From NCBI RefSeq assembly GCF_000182565.1, contig NW_015971546.1, forward strand, positions 248,001 through 312,000: a stretch of DNA of 64,000 nucleotides. Reading direction: 5' to 3'. The position numbers and the translations under genes are program-made. The stretch's first letter is position 1. Every line of letters begins with the position of its first letter. Below, in pieces: positions 20,392 to 31,677 of the stretch. This stretch comes from Spizellomyces punctatus DAOM BR117. Lineage: Eukaryota > Chytridiomycota > Chytridiomycetes > Spizellomycetales > Spizellomycetaceae. Below the pieces are notes generated by a model, which did no database searches, had not been told where the DNA came from, and saw only the letters and a program-made list of their open reading frames with translations.

Positions 20392-23300
20392 ATGGTGGAG
20401 GTGGAAAAGGACGGGCTCGTCGGTCGCATCTCCTACCATCAACTCTATCGGCATGCAGACTATAAGCCCTTGCTGCTTATGGCGTTGGGCTCCCTCTCAG
20501 CTGGAGTCGCTGGGTGCACACGACCATTAATGACGCTCATCTTTGCGGGTCTCGTAGATGCATTTACAGAGTATCAGAGAGGTGTCACCCAGAGAGACGT
20601 CTTTGAAGGAGTCTTGGAAACACATGTCTTGTACTTTGTCTACCTGGCTGTTGGCATGTTTATCACAAGTTATCTCCAAATGGTATGTATCTACTCTCCT
20701 AGCGCTAGCCAAAGATTGACAGAGAAAGGGTTCACAGAGCTCAGAGATAGAGATACAATGGACAAGGAATACCAATGGGTTTATGCGAGCTTGCATTATA
20801 TAATAGAATTAGAAGGGATAAACTACATATGCAAGGGTACACAGTGCCGACAGTGCGGCATCCAACATCATGACAAGTAATGTATATATTGAGCTATTGG
20901 CTTTTGCCAATACATACATGACTTGAATATCTATTTCTCGTTTGTGTCTATGGTAATACCTCTTGAGTGGAATGGATGGAACGTCCCTCAGTGAGGGACT
21001 GCATGGCTTTATGGATTGTACTCTTTACTCACCCGATTTTCGCACTTAGTTATGCTGGGATCTTTCTTCCAACCGCCAAACAAATCTCATCCGCACGCTA
21101 TACCTCACCGCCATCCTCCGCCAATCCCGCTCCTTTTTCGATACCCATAATGCAGGCGAACTCTCATCCCGCCTCACCTCTGATATGGACCTTATCCAGA
21201 ACGGGATCGGGGAAAAAGTCGGCATGTTTGTGCAGGCTTTCTGTACATTGATTGCGGCTCTCGTGATTGCTTTTGTGCAGAGTTGGAGGGTTACCTTGGT
21301 CCTGTGTGGATTGTTTCCCTTAATGGGGGCATGTAATGTTATATGTAATCGGATGGCTGCGAGGTATGGTATTGGAGCCCTGAAAGCGTATGCGGAGGTG
21401 AGTACACATAGCATAGTGCGTCTCGCAATCGTGAGACAAGAAAACTTTCGGAGGGATAGCGAGCGTTGTTAGTGTGGCGAGAGTTTTAGGTGGAGCGAAT
21501 GAGAGGGAGGGATGAGTGAGAGGGACATGCGGTATGGACACTGTCGCTCACCAACGCATCCATTCCAATAGGCAAATAACGTTGTGGAAGAAGCGTTATC
21601 ATCCATTCGCACTGTCATGTCCCTTGGCGCAGAACAGCGCGCCGTGGGCGACTTTACAGAACGTCTCGAAACGGCTGAGCACCTTGGCTCTCGCAAAGCA
21701 AAAGCACAAGGCCTAGGCACAGGAGGTGTCCAACTGTGCATGTACCTTGCCTACTCTATTGCCTTTTTTTACGGGAGTTTTTTGATTGTTGGTGGAGAGC
21801 TCACACCAGGTCGCCTTGTTGCGGTGTACTTTGCCTTGGTGATTGGAACTATGAGAATGAGTGCGTGTGGGGCCTAGCATAGTGGTCTTGTCAGCGCCCC
21901 TATACAGCGACTTACAGTGTTTATTTCAAACAGGCAGCATTGCACCCGAAATTGCGGCATTCGGCAATGCATGTTCTGCCGCATACGCCATCTTCCACTT
22001 GATTGATCGCGAACCCGATATTGCCAGACCGCGCGATCCGACAGCAGAGCCTCTCCGACCGGGTACCATCGTCGGGCGTCTGTCGTTTGAAGGTGTTCAG
22101 TTCAAGTATCCGTCGCGACCTGACGTGGTAGTGCTGGATGACGTCTCGTTTCAAGTAGAGCCGGGCAAGACGGTGGCCCTTGTTGGCCAGAGTGGTAAGT
22201 GAAGCTATGTATCCCATTTTTCCGAAATAACAGTACCGTAACATTCATGTATAGGAAGTGGAAAGTCGACCATTGTTGCGCTCCTCGAGCGATGGTATGA
22301 ACCTTTAGCCGGCAAAGTATCTGTCGACGGCCATGAGCTCCGAGACCTGGACATGACATGGTGGCGCCAACAGATCGGATTCGTCTCTCAAGAGCCTGTC
22401 CTTTTCGACCTTACCATCTCTGAAAACGTTGCCCTGGGGGCTCCAGCCGACACAACACCCAGCGAGGAGGATATTATCCAAGCATGCAAAATGGCCAACG
22501 CACACACATTCATCGAAAAGCTCCCGGATGGGTACAATACCCTTGTAGGCGAACGTGGGGCCCTCCTGAGCGGTGGGCAAAAACAGCGCATTGCAATAGC
22601 GCGGGCCTTGATCCGCAACCCAAAGATCCTCCTCCTAGATGAAGCCACAAGCGCTCTAGACAGTACAAGTGAAAAGCTCGTCCAAGACGCGCTCGAACGC
22701 GCCTCTATTGGGAGAACGACAGTGGTTGTCGCGCATCGGCTGAGTACCATTCGAAATGCCGATACCATTATCGTCATGAACAAGGGTCACATTATCGAGG
22801 AAGGCAATCATCGAATGCTCGTGGAGCGGAATGGGGTGTATAAGCGGTTGGTGGATATGCAGCAAGTAGCGATGGATGCGCAAGAGGACGACGACAAAAA
22901 AGTCCCGGTCGACTATCCTAACATTGAAAGTGACGATCAGGTCGAATCAGAACCCACCCGAAATGACGAACCCGACCTTGAAAAGGGTTCTATAGCCATT
23001 TCAGAAGTGTCACCCCACACCAAGGCTTTTTACAGCCGTATCCTCGCCCTACACCGTCCCGAGCTCTCACTGGTGACCGCCGGAGTCATTTGTGCCATTC
23101 TAGGAGGCGCCATCTTCCCGACATACGCCGTTCTCTACGGCTATATTTTACAAGTCTTTACCCTCACCGACTTGTCCGAAATGCGTCGACAAGCCAACCA
23201 CTGGGCAGCCGGGTTCTTGGTTATTGCCGTGGTAGCTGGCATCGCCAACTATGGCGTGCACGCACTCTTTGGATGTACTGGCGAACGTGTTACCTCTCGT

Positions 23301-24961
23301 CTACGCTCCATGACATTTGCTGCGATGCTCAAACAAGAGCCAGGATGGTTTGATCGAGAGGAAAATCGGACAGGAGTGCTTGTGAGTCGTATCGCATCTG
23401 ACACGGCCCGGGTTAATGTCCTTGTCGGCTCGGTCATGGGGACTTTGGTGCAGTTGTTTGTGAATATCTTTGGAGGGCTGGTTGTTGCTTTTGTGACAAG
23501 CTGGAAGGTCACAGTCGTGACGATGACCTGTATTCCGTTATTGATCTTTGCTGGTGTGTTACTTTTCTTTTGTGCTGAAAGTTCATTGTCACTCATATTT
23601 TTGTTATTCCATTAGGCATGATGCAAATGGCGTCTTTGAAAGGCTTTGGCACAAAGACCAAAAAAGCCCACCAAAAGGCCGCCCATGTCGCCATCCAAGC
23701 CATGCAACACCACGGCACGGTTCAATCCCTTGGTCGCGAAACCACATTTTTGGACAAATACAATGACGCTCTTGCGGAACCGATTGCTGCTGCCCATCGA
23801 CAGGCATATGTCACAGGGTTGGGGTATGCGGCTTCGAATGGGTTAGGGTTTTTGGCGAATGCTTTGGCATTTTGGTACGGGGGGACATTGTTTGCGAAGC
23901 GGGAGATTGATATGCGACAAATGTTTACAGTGATGATTGCTACCGTTTTTGGATCCATGGCGAGTGGACGGTAACTCTCTCCTTTCTCCGAGTGCACATC
24001 CCCCGGCTTGACACTCACTTTCCACTTTTTAGTGCGAGCGGCTTTGCACCTGATATTGCGAAAGCTAAACACTCTGCGCGAGACCTTTTCTCCGTCCTAG
24101 ACCGCCACCCGCGCATTGACGCTTCTCTCCCCGGCACATCCCCCACCTCGCTGCCATCTTATCACATCTCCTTGCGCAATGTTTGGTTCGCCTACCCAAC
24201 ACGCCCAACTCAAATGGTCCTGCGAGGCCTAGATCTGGACATTGAACCTGGAACGACGGTGGCGCTTGTAGGTGGGAGTGGGAGTGGAAAGAGTACAATT
24301 GTTGGACTACTTGAACGGTTCTACGATCCCCTTCACGGCGATATTTTGGTTGATGGGCACCCGCTTGCCTCTTTGGATCTCCCGTCCTGGCGCCAACAGG
24401 TGCGTAATGCCTTATCTCATTTTCCATTTTCCTCTCATCAGTTTGCTTATTCATGATACTGTTCAGATTGGCTATGTGGGACAAGAACCCATTCTCTTTG
24501 ACACGTCCATCCGCGACAATATCACGTACGGCTCCGGGCCCGTCTCCGACGAAGTCCTTCTTTCCGCCGCAGAGAAAGCCAACGTCCACGAATTCGTGTC
24601 TGCTCTCCCACTTGGGTATGACACGCGCGTTGGAAGCAAAGCAACTCAACTCTCTGGTGGACAGCGCCAACGTATCGCTATTGCGCGTGCATTGATCCGA
24701 AACCCCCGTATCCTCCTCTTGGATGAAGCGACCTCTGCTTTGGACTCGCATTCTGAGAAATTGGTTCAAGAAGCTCTGGATCGGGTCATGCATGGTCGGA
24801 CCGCAATTGTCGTTGCGCACCGTCTGAGTACGATTCAAAATGCTGACAAGATTGTGGTTATGGACTCTGGTGCGGTTGTTGAAGTTGGAACGCATTCGGA
24901 ATTGGTGGCGTTAGGGGGTGTTTATAAGGAGTTGGTTGGGATGCAGAGTCTGGATGTATAA
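20392..24961 (+). CDS. ABCB-type (P-glycoprotein/MDR) full ABC transporter
   Basis: Eight exons: 20392-20682, 21050-21397, 21572-21860, 21934-22194, 22255-23553, 23616-23970, 24033-24399, 24467-24961; every junction is in phase, giving 1234 aa. Architecture TMD1-NBD1-TMD2-NBD2 in one chain. NBD1: Walker A GQSGSGKST (split by an intron), signature [10 protein letters not shown], Walker [14 protein letters not shown]-loop [12 protein letters not shown]2: Walker [10 protein letters not shown], signature [10 protein letters not shown], Walker [22 protein letters not shown]. Both ATP sites look intact. ABCB proteins export hydrophobic compounds, peptides or lipids using ATP; location is plasma membrane or vacuole, substrate unknown. 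Intron 1 (367 nt) is much longer than the rest; its removal is fixed by the join [16 protein letters not shown] 40-nt scrap of exon 5 recurs at 25828. Confidence 0.95.
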
Positions 24962-25275
24962 TTTGGTTGGCTTTGTTTGAGTGGAGTGGACGATGATAAA
25001 TTAATTACGATGATGGACGTAGGTTTGAGAAAAGCTAAGCAATGCATATGCATTCAGGCGTAGAATAACGAGTGTATAGGTAAACGTGCGCTGGATGCGC
25101 TTGACATTTTTGAGGTAGGTAATTGGATACCTGGGCCGTTGAGAGACTACAAGTATATAGAATGTGTTTCCGATTTACTGATGAATGAAAGGATACTTGC
25201 TTGCAATTTGCTAAATGCACTTATTTCTGGTGCCCGGTATGTGACGCTAGCATCCAGCGCCAATGCAGGCGTAAC

Positions 25276-25476
25276 ATGGAAAATGGTGATCCCGATCCAC
25301 GCACCCGCGAAAGAAAGGAGGACGATGACCCACTGCAACTCATTCAGTCACTTGTGCACATCAATAGCAGCTTGTCTACATATGGCATGCAATGCCTCCT
25401 GCATGATGAAACAGACATCAATGTCTCCGAACAAACAAGACCAGCGCTATGTTCATACCCTCGAGTTTGGTAGCTA
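25276..25476 (+). CDS. possible short coding fragment, doubtful
   Basis: A frame from Met at 25276 (MENGDPDPRTRERKEDDDPL) runs 65 codons with charged, protein-like composition and ends soon after SEQTRP, where splicing could occur. The opposite strand at 25147-25338 reads like a signal anchor, so the two contradict each other. Neither has a recognised homologue. Otherwise 24962-25827 is AT-rich and featureless. Confidence 0.2.
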
Positions 25477-25827
25477 TTAGCCATTACAGACTAGACCTTA
25501 TGGAAATACATGTTGCTAGTTGCCAACAGCACACATAACAAATGGTTAAAATTGTTAAAATGGGTAAATTGAGAATTTCGGGACAAAAAGATGTTTTGGG
25601 TATTCCTACTAAAGAAGATACAATGGAGGGTTCAGCATGCTAGTATAATTACTTGAACTAATTATTAAGTGACCACCTTGCTATGAACAATTATATTTAT
25701 TCCGTTTCTTTCCTTTATTTACCTTAGGCATCAATGCTGTTTCTTTATCTATTTATTCCTCGATTTTAGTTGCTCCATTTTAGAAATTTATCATTATTGT
25801 TTATAGATAAATGAGTGTGCTGGTGAT

Positions 25828-25867
25828 GTGGTAGCTGGTATCGCCAACTATGGCACTCTTTGGATGT
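25828..25867 (+). repeat. fragment duplicated from ABC transporter exon 5
   Basis: Nearly identical to 23229-23275 within the second transmembrane domain of the ABCB gene: same order GTGGTAGCTGG-ATCGCCAACTATGGC-ACTCTTTGGATGTA, one substitution (C to T) and one 8-nt deletion. It abuts the left end of the dispersed repeat that begins at 25868. Too short to function; best read as filler DNA or sequence captured by a mobile element. Confidence 0.75.
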
Positions 25868-26288
25868 ATCTTATAATACAATAGAAAACCCGTGATCTGT
25901 TGCATGAATAACTGTCACATGACCATGACCTTGCATCGCAAATCGCTGGCCCATTTTCTGTTGCTCTATCTGAATTCCAAAGTACTGTCCCCTTATGGCC
26001 ATTAACTGAATAGCAATTACCAAGGGCGGTGGTATTTATGCTCCAATCCTGGCTATTTATCAAAAGGATTCCCAGCCTTTCTCCCCATTATTTTTGTCCT
26101 GCTGTATTTCAAGATGCCCAATGTGCAAATGGTGATGTTTATTGGCTCTAAGTAGTTGAATCTTGCAGTAGCTTAAAATACAGAGTGAAAATAAAAGGCT
26201 TTATATCGGGATATATGCGTAATATAGTATTTATAAAAGTGCTCCCGTAGCCGTATTTGCTCATTATTTCTTGAGTCGTCTATCAAGT
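25868..26288 (+). repeat. dispersed repeat, copy 1
   Basis: Diverged direct copy of parts of 27641-28420. Shared blocks in the same order: CTTATAATACAATAGAAAA, CTGTCACATGACCA, GTTGCTCTATCTG, ACTGTCCCCTTATGG-CATTAACTG, and CTTGCAGTAG...AAAATACAGAGTGAAAATAAA. Copy 2 has about 80 nt inserted between two blocks. Non-coding, probably a decayed non-autonomous element. Confidence 0.65.
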
Positions 26289-26404
26289 GCAGATTAGTTG
26301 AGAGTATCACGTGAATCACGTGATGGTCTGCCAATCTATACCCAGTTGGGATGTCCATTCTAGACCACCACATGACTCACGTGATACTCTCTACTAATCT
26401 GCAC
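26287..26404. repeat. large imperfect palindrome (hairpin)
   Basis: Arms 26287-26329 and 26362-26404, each 43 nt, with only a few mismatches, around a 32-nt spacer. Each arm holds CACGTG-like or TCACGTGA motifs (E-box/CRE-like). It separates the dispersed repeat from the minisatellite. Could be a foldback-type element or an extruding regulatory palindrome. Confidence 0.75.
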
Positions 26405-26421
26405 ATGTTGTACCTAAGGTA

Positions 26422-26760
26422 CTGTGCCACGTTCCTATTAGTGGGGAATGGATGGATTGTACAATTACCTAAGCGGGATGGGTTGTACAACTACCTTGTA
26501 CTGTGCCACGTTCCTATTGGTGGAGAGTGGGTGGATTGTACAATTACCTTGTACGGTGCCACGTTCCTATTGGTGGAGAGTGGGTGGGTTGTACAATTAC
26601 CTTTAACTGTGCCACGTTCCTATTGGTGGAGAGTGGGTGGATTGTACAATTACCTTGTACGGTGCCACGTTCCTATTGGTGGGTGGGTGGATTGTACAAG
26701 TACCTAATATAAGTACTGTGCCACGTTTCTATTGGTGGAGAGTAGACACCAATGACACGT
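26422..26760 (+). repeat. 53-bp minisatellite with inverted CCAAT boxes
   Basis: Units begin at about 26422, 26501, 26554, 26607, 26660 and 26715 (spacings 79, 53, 53, 53, 55). Core per unit: TGTGCCACGTTCCTATTGG, then TGGAGAGTGGGTGGATTGTA, then CAATTACCTT. ATTGG is an inverted CCAAT box and CACGT an E-box-like core, so each unit may bind factors. The same core occurs as one copy at 28660 and as several inverted copies at 34035-34205 and 35705-35750, always upstream of a TATA box. Confidence 0.85.
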
Positions 26761-26781
26761 CAGACCAGAAGTTCCGCCCAT

Positions 26782-26789
26782 TATAAAAG
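26782..26789 (+). promoter_or_regulatory. TATA box of element P1
   Basis: TATAAAAG followed by the conserved GCGCATCCCTCTCGCG leader; preceded by CACCAAT and TGACACGTCA. The block from CCAAT to leader is the best conserved part among the four elements. Confidence 0.6.
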
Positions 26790-26917
26790 AGCGCATCCCT
26801 CTCGCGTTTCCCCCTTCCTTTATCGCGTTCATTCCAGCTTTCGCTGTTGCCTCTTCACCTGCGCAACACCTGCTTTCGCAACACCTGCTTTCGCAACACC
26901 TGCTTTCGCATCACCTG

Positions 26918-27481
26918 NNNNNNNNNNNNNNNNNNNNNNNNNNNNNNNNNNNNNNNNNNNNNNNNNNNNNNNNNNNNNNNNNNNNNNNNNNNNNNNNNNN
27001 NNNNNNNNNNNNNNNNNNNNNNNNNNNNNNNNNNNNNNNNNNNNNNNNNNNNNNNNNNNNNNNNNNNNNNNNNNNNNNNNNNNNNNNNNNNNNNNNNNNN
27101 NNNNNNNNNNNNNNNNNNNNNNNNNNNNNNNNNNNNNNNNNNNNNNNNNNNNNNNNNNNNNNNNNNNNNNNNNNNNNNNNNNNNNNNNNNNNNNNNNNNN
27201 NNNNNNNNNNNNNNNNNNNNNNNNNNNNNNNNNNNNNNNNNNNNNNNNNNNNNNNNNNNNNNNNNNNNNNNNNNNNNNNNNNNNNNNNNNNNNNNNNNNN
27301 NNNNNNNNNNNNNNNNNNNNNNNNNNNNNNNNNNNNNNNNNNNNNNNNNNNNNNNNNNNNNNNNNNNNNNNNNNNNNNNNNNNNNNNNNNNNNNNNNNNN
27401 NNNNNNNNNNNNNNNNNNNNNNNNNNNNNNNNNNNNNNNNNNNNNNNNNNNNNNNNNNNNNNNNNNNNNNNNNNNNNNNNN
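26918..27481. other. assembly gap (564 N)
   Basis: Run of undetermined bases starting inside a tandem array of CACCTGCTTTCGCAA units and ending 10 nt before a terminal-inverted-repeat-like sequence. The assembly most likely broke on the repeats. Confidence 0.98.
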
Positions 27482-27490
27482 TCGTAGTAT

Positions 27491-28470
27491 AGGCGGGATC
27501 CCACATGGCTAAGTTTGTCGATAAATTTTAACATCATTCATGGTGTTTCCTCTACTTTAATACATATCAAAAACCAGTTTAACATGCATCGGATAATAAT
27601 TTCTGTATATGTACTTTGTCACATACCCGGCCATGTCCCATCTTATAATACAATAGAAAATGTTCCAGCCCCGTGACCGGGTGCTCCCCATTTTAGGGGA
27701 CCGTCGTAATCTCACATGAATAAATGCGTCGATAAATGATTTGACATCAGCCTTGACGCCGGCTTATCCACGCTGATCATCGACGCAGTTGTCCTCTACT
27801 TTTCTGTGCACTATAGACTAGTTTCACATGCTTTAAAAATACAAAAAGAAGTGGGGTATATTCTATCCATCGGATAATAATTCTGTATATTTACTCTGTA
27901 ACATACCCGACAATATTTGTTGTTCTAGCCTAAAGGAAATCGGTGCAATTGTGGGCCATGACCAATTGAGATTTTGGAGGTTATACTCGATTTATGGGAT
28001 GCGTCTGATCATGTGAGATCTTATTGGGGAGTACCCCCGTGACCCGTTGCTTGATTTGCTGTCACATGACCACATGCACAATGATGTGATATGCATCGCA
28101 AAACGTCTGGCCCACTTTCCGTTGCTCTATCTGCTTGATTTTTCTCATCAGGATTAAAGCATCTTTTTTGCCACAACATACTGAACGTCCATTCCAAATT
28201 ACTGTCCCCTTATGGCTATTAACTGTATAGCAATTACCCAGCCCAGTGATCTTCTTCTGCCGCCAGCAATTGAGCCCCAAGTTGTATCTTGCAGTAGTTT
28301 GAAAATACAGAGTGAAAATAAAGATCTTTACCGGGATATATACATCATATAGTATATAGCAAAGGCTTCCGTACTGTAGCGGCTTTCTGTCTTTTTTTTT
28401 GATATCTGTCAAGTGCGCTGCACCTACGAGCTCACACACTAGACGCGTCTGAGCATGTGGGATCACGCCA
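27491..28470. mobile_element. TIR-bounded composite element related to the 34217 MITE
   Basis: Left end GGCGGGATCCCACATGGCTA near 27492 and right end GTGGGATCACGCCA at 28457-28470 match, in inverted orientation, the termini of the 34217-34530 element. The interior at 27700-28000 shares with it GCGTCGATAAATGATTT, CCTCTACTTTTCT, CTAGTTT-ACATGC, AAAGGAAATCGGT and CGATTTATGG. A second internal right-end-like sequence at about 27978-28015 suggests nesting of two copies. Part of the interior (27641-28420) is the second copy of the dispersed repeat. No transposase frame. Confidence 0.55.
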
Positions 28471-28616
28471 CAACCCTACTGTAGCACTCCACCACTGTTT
28501 TATGACACACTGCAACTGAGATTGCAACCAAGCCCTTAACGTGACTGCAAAAGCAGAGGACAGTGACTGCGCACACTTAATTGAGTAATGCATTAGAATT
28601 TCATATTAGGGTGCCC

Positions 28617-28975
28617 GGCGCTCTGCTACTACTACTACTACTAGTCAATTACCGAATTGACTGTGCCACGCTCCTATTGGTGGAGAGTGGACACCAATGA
28701 CACGTCAGATCGGATTTCCCCCATTATAAAAGAGCGCATCCCTCTCGCGTCTCCCCCATTCCTTCACGTTCATTCCTGCTTTCGCTGTTGCTGAAAGTAG
28801 AGGTGCGAAAGCCGGTGATGCAAAAGCAAGTGCCGCAAAGCGAGTCATGCCATAGGCGAGAGACGTTTCGCATCACTTGCTTTTGCATCACTCGCCTTTG
28901 GCGCTCTATTGCTACTACGACTACCTCTCTGTCGCGCTGTACTACTACTACTTGCCTTTTAAAGTGATGGAGTAA
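28617..28975 (+). mobile_element. promoter-linked tandem-repeat element, copy P2 (short)
   Basis: A CTACTACTACTACTACTAG tract, one CCAAT/E-box unit at about 28660, ACACCAATGACACGTCAGAT, TATA box at 28725, conserved leader GAGCGCATCCCTCTCGCG, TTCATTCCTGCTTTCGCTGTTGC, then degenerate GATGCAAAAGCAAGTG units partly inverted (CACTTGCTTTTGCATC), ending with TACTACTACTACTTGCC. A reduced version of P3/P4. Confidence 0.65.
28725..28732 (+). promoter_or_regulatory. TATA box of element P2
   Basis: TATAAAAG in the same context as P1: CCAAT and TGACACGTCA upstream and GCGCATCCCTCTCGCG downstream. Confidence 0.6.
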
Positions 28976-29481
28976 TTGCCCAGGTCCTATCCACCTCGAT
29001 TTGGTCCGTTTAATATGGAGGAGGTGATGCATGCAGACTATATAGATTTCCAAGCTTTGCTTCCGGTAATTTTGGTATTAACTGCCATCGTATCGTAAAG
29101 AACACAACGGGATTTTCCGCTAGCCACCTTCTCCTTTTCATGTGTATTTCGACACAGCTCACTTCCTGCGTTGGTTTGCGACTTTCGATTTGTGCAAACT
29201 TACTCTGGGTGCACCTTCGTCTGTATCTTTTGGTCTCCAGCTGTCGCTTCAAGGATTGCTTTATGGACCTCACATGCGGAGGCAGAGAACTAAACATAAA
29301 AAAAACAGAAAACGGAAATGACAAAAAGGACAAGCCCATAAACCCAATTTTTCTTCTCTCATCCACGTTTTCAGAAGTTTCCAGTGAACCGAATTAAAAC
29401 TTGCTATCCTCGCCCTCAACGCCCGTCCTTGCTCTCCCTCCCTGTCAGTCATCAGATATCCACAAATACCAACCTCGTCGC

Positions 29482-29953
29482 ATGTCCTTCACTCCCATTG
29501 ACAGGAACGTGATACTTGCTGGAACGACCATTCTGATCGCGACCCTTGTCTCCTTGTCAGCACTGACGGGACCAGTTGTTGTGGTCTTGTCGGCCTCATC
29601 TGCCCAAAGACATTTACCTCCCATCGAGCCTCCAGTGCGTATGTTGATAATTCGGTGTCTGTTCTTCCCTCTCTGCACGCGGTCTTGAATGCGCGACGGA
29701 TTATGCATGCTACCAATCATCCCGTGACCCTTCCGATGAGATGGACGTCTACTTCCCAAAGATCACGGTCCCTGCTCCTCGCCAAGTAGGTAGAAATGCG
29801 CGGTTAGGATGCTATCAAAAGGACGGACATGGCGACAACAAGGATGCCTGCCCTCGTTACGATTTAAGCTATTCCTGTTCAATGATATTTATTCTAGAGA
29901 TTTTATACAATCATCGGTCAATAGTTTTGCATCACTGTTTAATACAGATTTGA
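29482..29953 (+). CDS. possible small membrane protein, two exons
   Basis: Exon 29482-29634 encodes 51 residues with one strong transmembrane segment (VILAGTTILIATLVSLSALTGPVVVVL); GTGCGT follows in phase 0. An acceptor-like GATGAG at 29735-29740 would join it to MDVYFPKITVPAPRQ, after which either the frame runs to 29953 or another intron starts at GTAGGT. Topology suggests a single-pass membrane protein. No family recognised and the exon borders are weak. The surrounding 28976-30394 otherwise holds no gene I can support. Confidence 0.3.
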
Positions 29954-30394
29954 TTCAGTGATATGAAGGAGTTGGTTCACCAGACAACTCAACCATTTTC
30001 AATCAAGGCACACTGCAAGTGAGATTGCAACCATCCAGTTAACGTGACTCATGAGATGTGGGCAGTGATTGCGTGCATTTAGTCGCATTAATGCATTGCA
30101 ATCTACCTAATGTACTGTACTGTGCCCGGTGATTGGCAGTAAAAATAACCTTGATGTGCCAGTCGTGAAAGGTATCTGACGTCCCAGTGGGTCATGAAAC
30201 AAAACACTCCCATGCAAAGTGGGCAAGGCAATTATTATCCCGAGGGTTTCCAAGAACAGGTCTTGCCATCATGCAAACAAAGTTCTTGTTCAGATGATAC
30301 ACGAGATGAAATCCCGTCGTGTTATATTCCGAACAATGTGATGACATGAATCTGTAGAATAATAGGTGTGACTACATGCTACTACTACACAACA

Positions 30395-31595
30395 CTAACG
30401 GTTTAGAGACGTCATCGACTGTGCATCGTACCGCTGGCCTGCGACGCCAATCTCGTTGATGGCAGCGCGAATCGCAGCATCATCCTCGGATGTAATCTTG
30501 ATATTCTGAGATGCCCAATTCGCTTCCAAATTTTCGACACGGGTGGTGCCTGGTATAGCCAAGAATTCCTCTCCTTGGTGTAAGACCCACGCCAAAGTTA
30601 ACTGGCCCGCAGTAACACCCTTTGCCTTGGCAAGTTGTTCAATGCGTTCAACGAGTTTGAGGTTTTTGTAAAAGTTTTCGCCTTGGAACCGTGGATTGCC
30701 TTTCCTCCAGTCGTCCGCGTCGAGATCATCTGGAGACTTGTATCGCCCAGTGAGGAATCCACGACCGAGCGGTGAATAAGCGACAATCGAGACGCCGAGT
30801 TCGCGGGCCGTTGCGAGAAGGCCATTTGTTTCAATGTCGAGCGTCCAAGGGCTGTACTCAACTTGGACGGCTGCTATGGGGTGTACCGCGTGCGCTCGTC
30901 GCAAAGTCTCTGCACTGCACTCCGAAAGACCAATGTATCGGATTTTGCCTTCCTTGACCAGTTCGGCGAGGGCTTTGACGGTTTCTTCGATCGGACTAGC
31001 CCAAATGTCAACAACAAGTCGGATACGATAGAATAATGGAAATGCAACTTACGTTTTCGGGTCAATACGATGCTGGTAATACAAATCAATTGTCTCAACT
31101 CCCAAGCGTTGCAAACTCTTTTCGCAGGCCTGGCGCACGTATTCGGGACTTCCATTCACACCCACAATCTGTTCTTCGTTTCTTTGAATCCCAAACTTGG
31201 TGCATAGAAAAACGTCCTTGCGACGGGTTTTGAGAATCTTTGAGAGAAAGACTTCGTTGTCCAGGTAACTAAATGTGGTGAAAAACATGCGGTGTCAAGC
31301 AGGTATCTCAGGACATGATAACCAAGATAAAACTTACATATCCGCCGTGTCCCAGAACGTGCACCCGATATCCAATGCCTTTTCAAGCGTTTTCAATGAC
31401 CTCGCTTCATCTTTCTGCCCATAAAACGCGCTCCTAAATTACGAACAAACCACGGTCACAAAAGCACCCTTACAGACGCGGCTGTCAAAACCAAAGACCT
31501 TACATTCCCATACATCCCAATCCCAGGGCATTGACGGTGGGCCCATTGCGCCCGAGCTTGCGTTGAATGGGTTTGACATCGGCAGAAGAAGGCAT
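30395..31595 (-). CDS. aldo-keto reductase
   Basis: Exons 31504-31595, 31338-31433, 31053-31268 and 30395-30995; phases agree; 334 aa, a normal length. A (beta/alpha)8-barrel NADPH-dependent carbonyl reductase. The splice-joined sequence shows [18 protein letters not shown], the catalytic Asp and Tyr in FWDTADIYLDNE, Lys in FLCTKFG, His in DLYYQHRID, then [21 protein letters not shown], and the cofactor loop [13 protein letters not shown]. It is closest in feel to the YakC/pyridoxal-reductase-like fungal AKR group; substrate unknown. Divergent from the Nudix gene with 291 nt between start codons, so the two probably share a promoter region. Only the last exon is visible to single-frame reading. 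Confidence 0.93.
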
Positions 31596-31677
31596 GGTCG
31601 CTGGTTGTCAGAGATACTATATTGAAAACAAAAAAGCGAACGATGATCGGGGACGTCGGCCGGTCCTGCCTGCCCTT

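Larger units (their letters stand above)
26422..26917 (+). mobile_element. promoter-linked tandem-repeat element, copy P1 (truncated by gap)
   Basis: Order: CCAAT/E-box minisatellite, TGACACGTCAGACC, TATA box 26782-26789, conserved leader GAGCGCATCCCTCTCGCG, conserved TTCATTCCAGCTTTCGCTGTTGCC, then CACCTGCTTTCGCAA units until the run of N. The same order occurs in P2 (+), P3 (-) and P4 (-). No protein-coding gene is evident. Confidence 0.7.

Noticed and set aside
24065-24895. 276-codon minus-strand frame
   Set aside because: Antisense shadow of the second nucleotide-binding domain of the ABC transporter.
25147-25338. Minus-strand 63-codon frame with signal-anchor-like start
   Set aside because: No continuing exon, no conserved feature, and the opposite strand is equally open.
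26752-27537. Frames spanning the N run
   Set aside because: Open only because undetermined bases contain no stops.
30395-30904. Separate 169-aa aldo-keto reductase fragment or pseudogene
   Set aside because: Three upstream exons join in phase to give a complete 334-aa enzyme.
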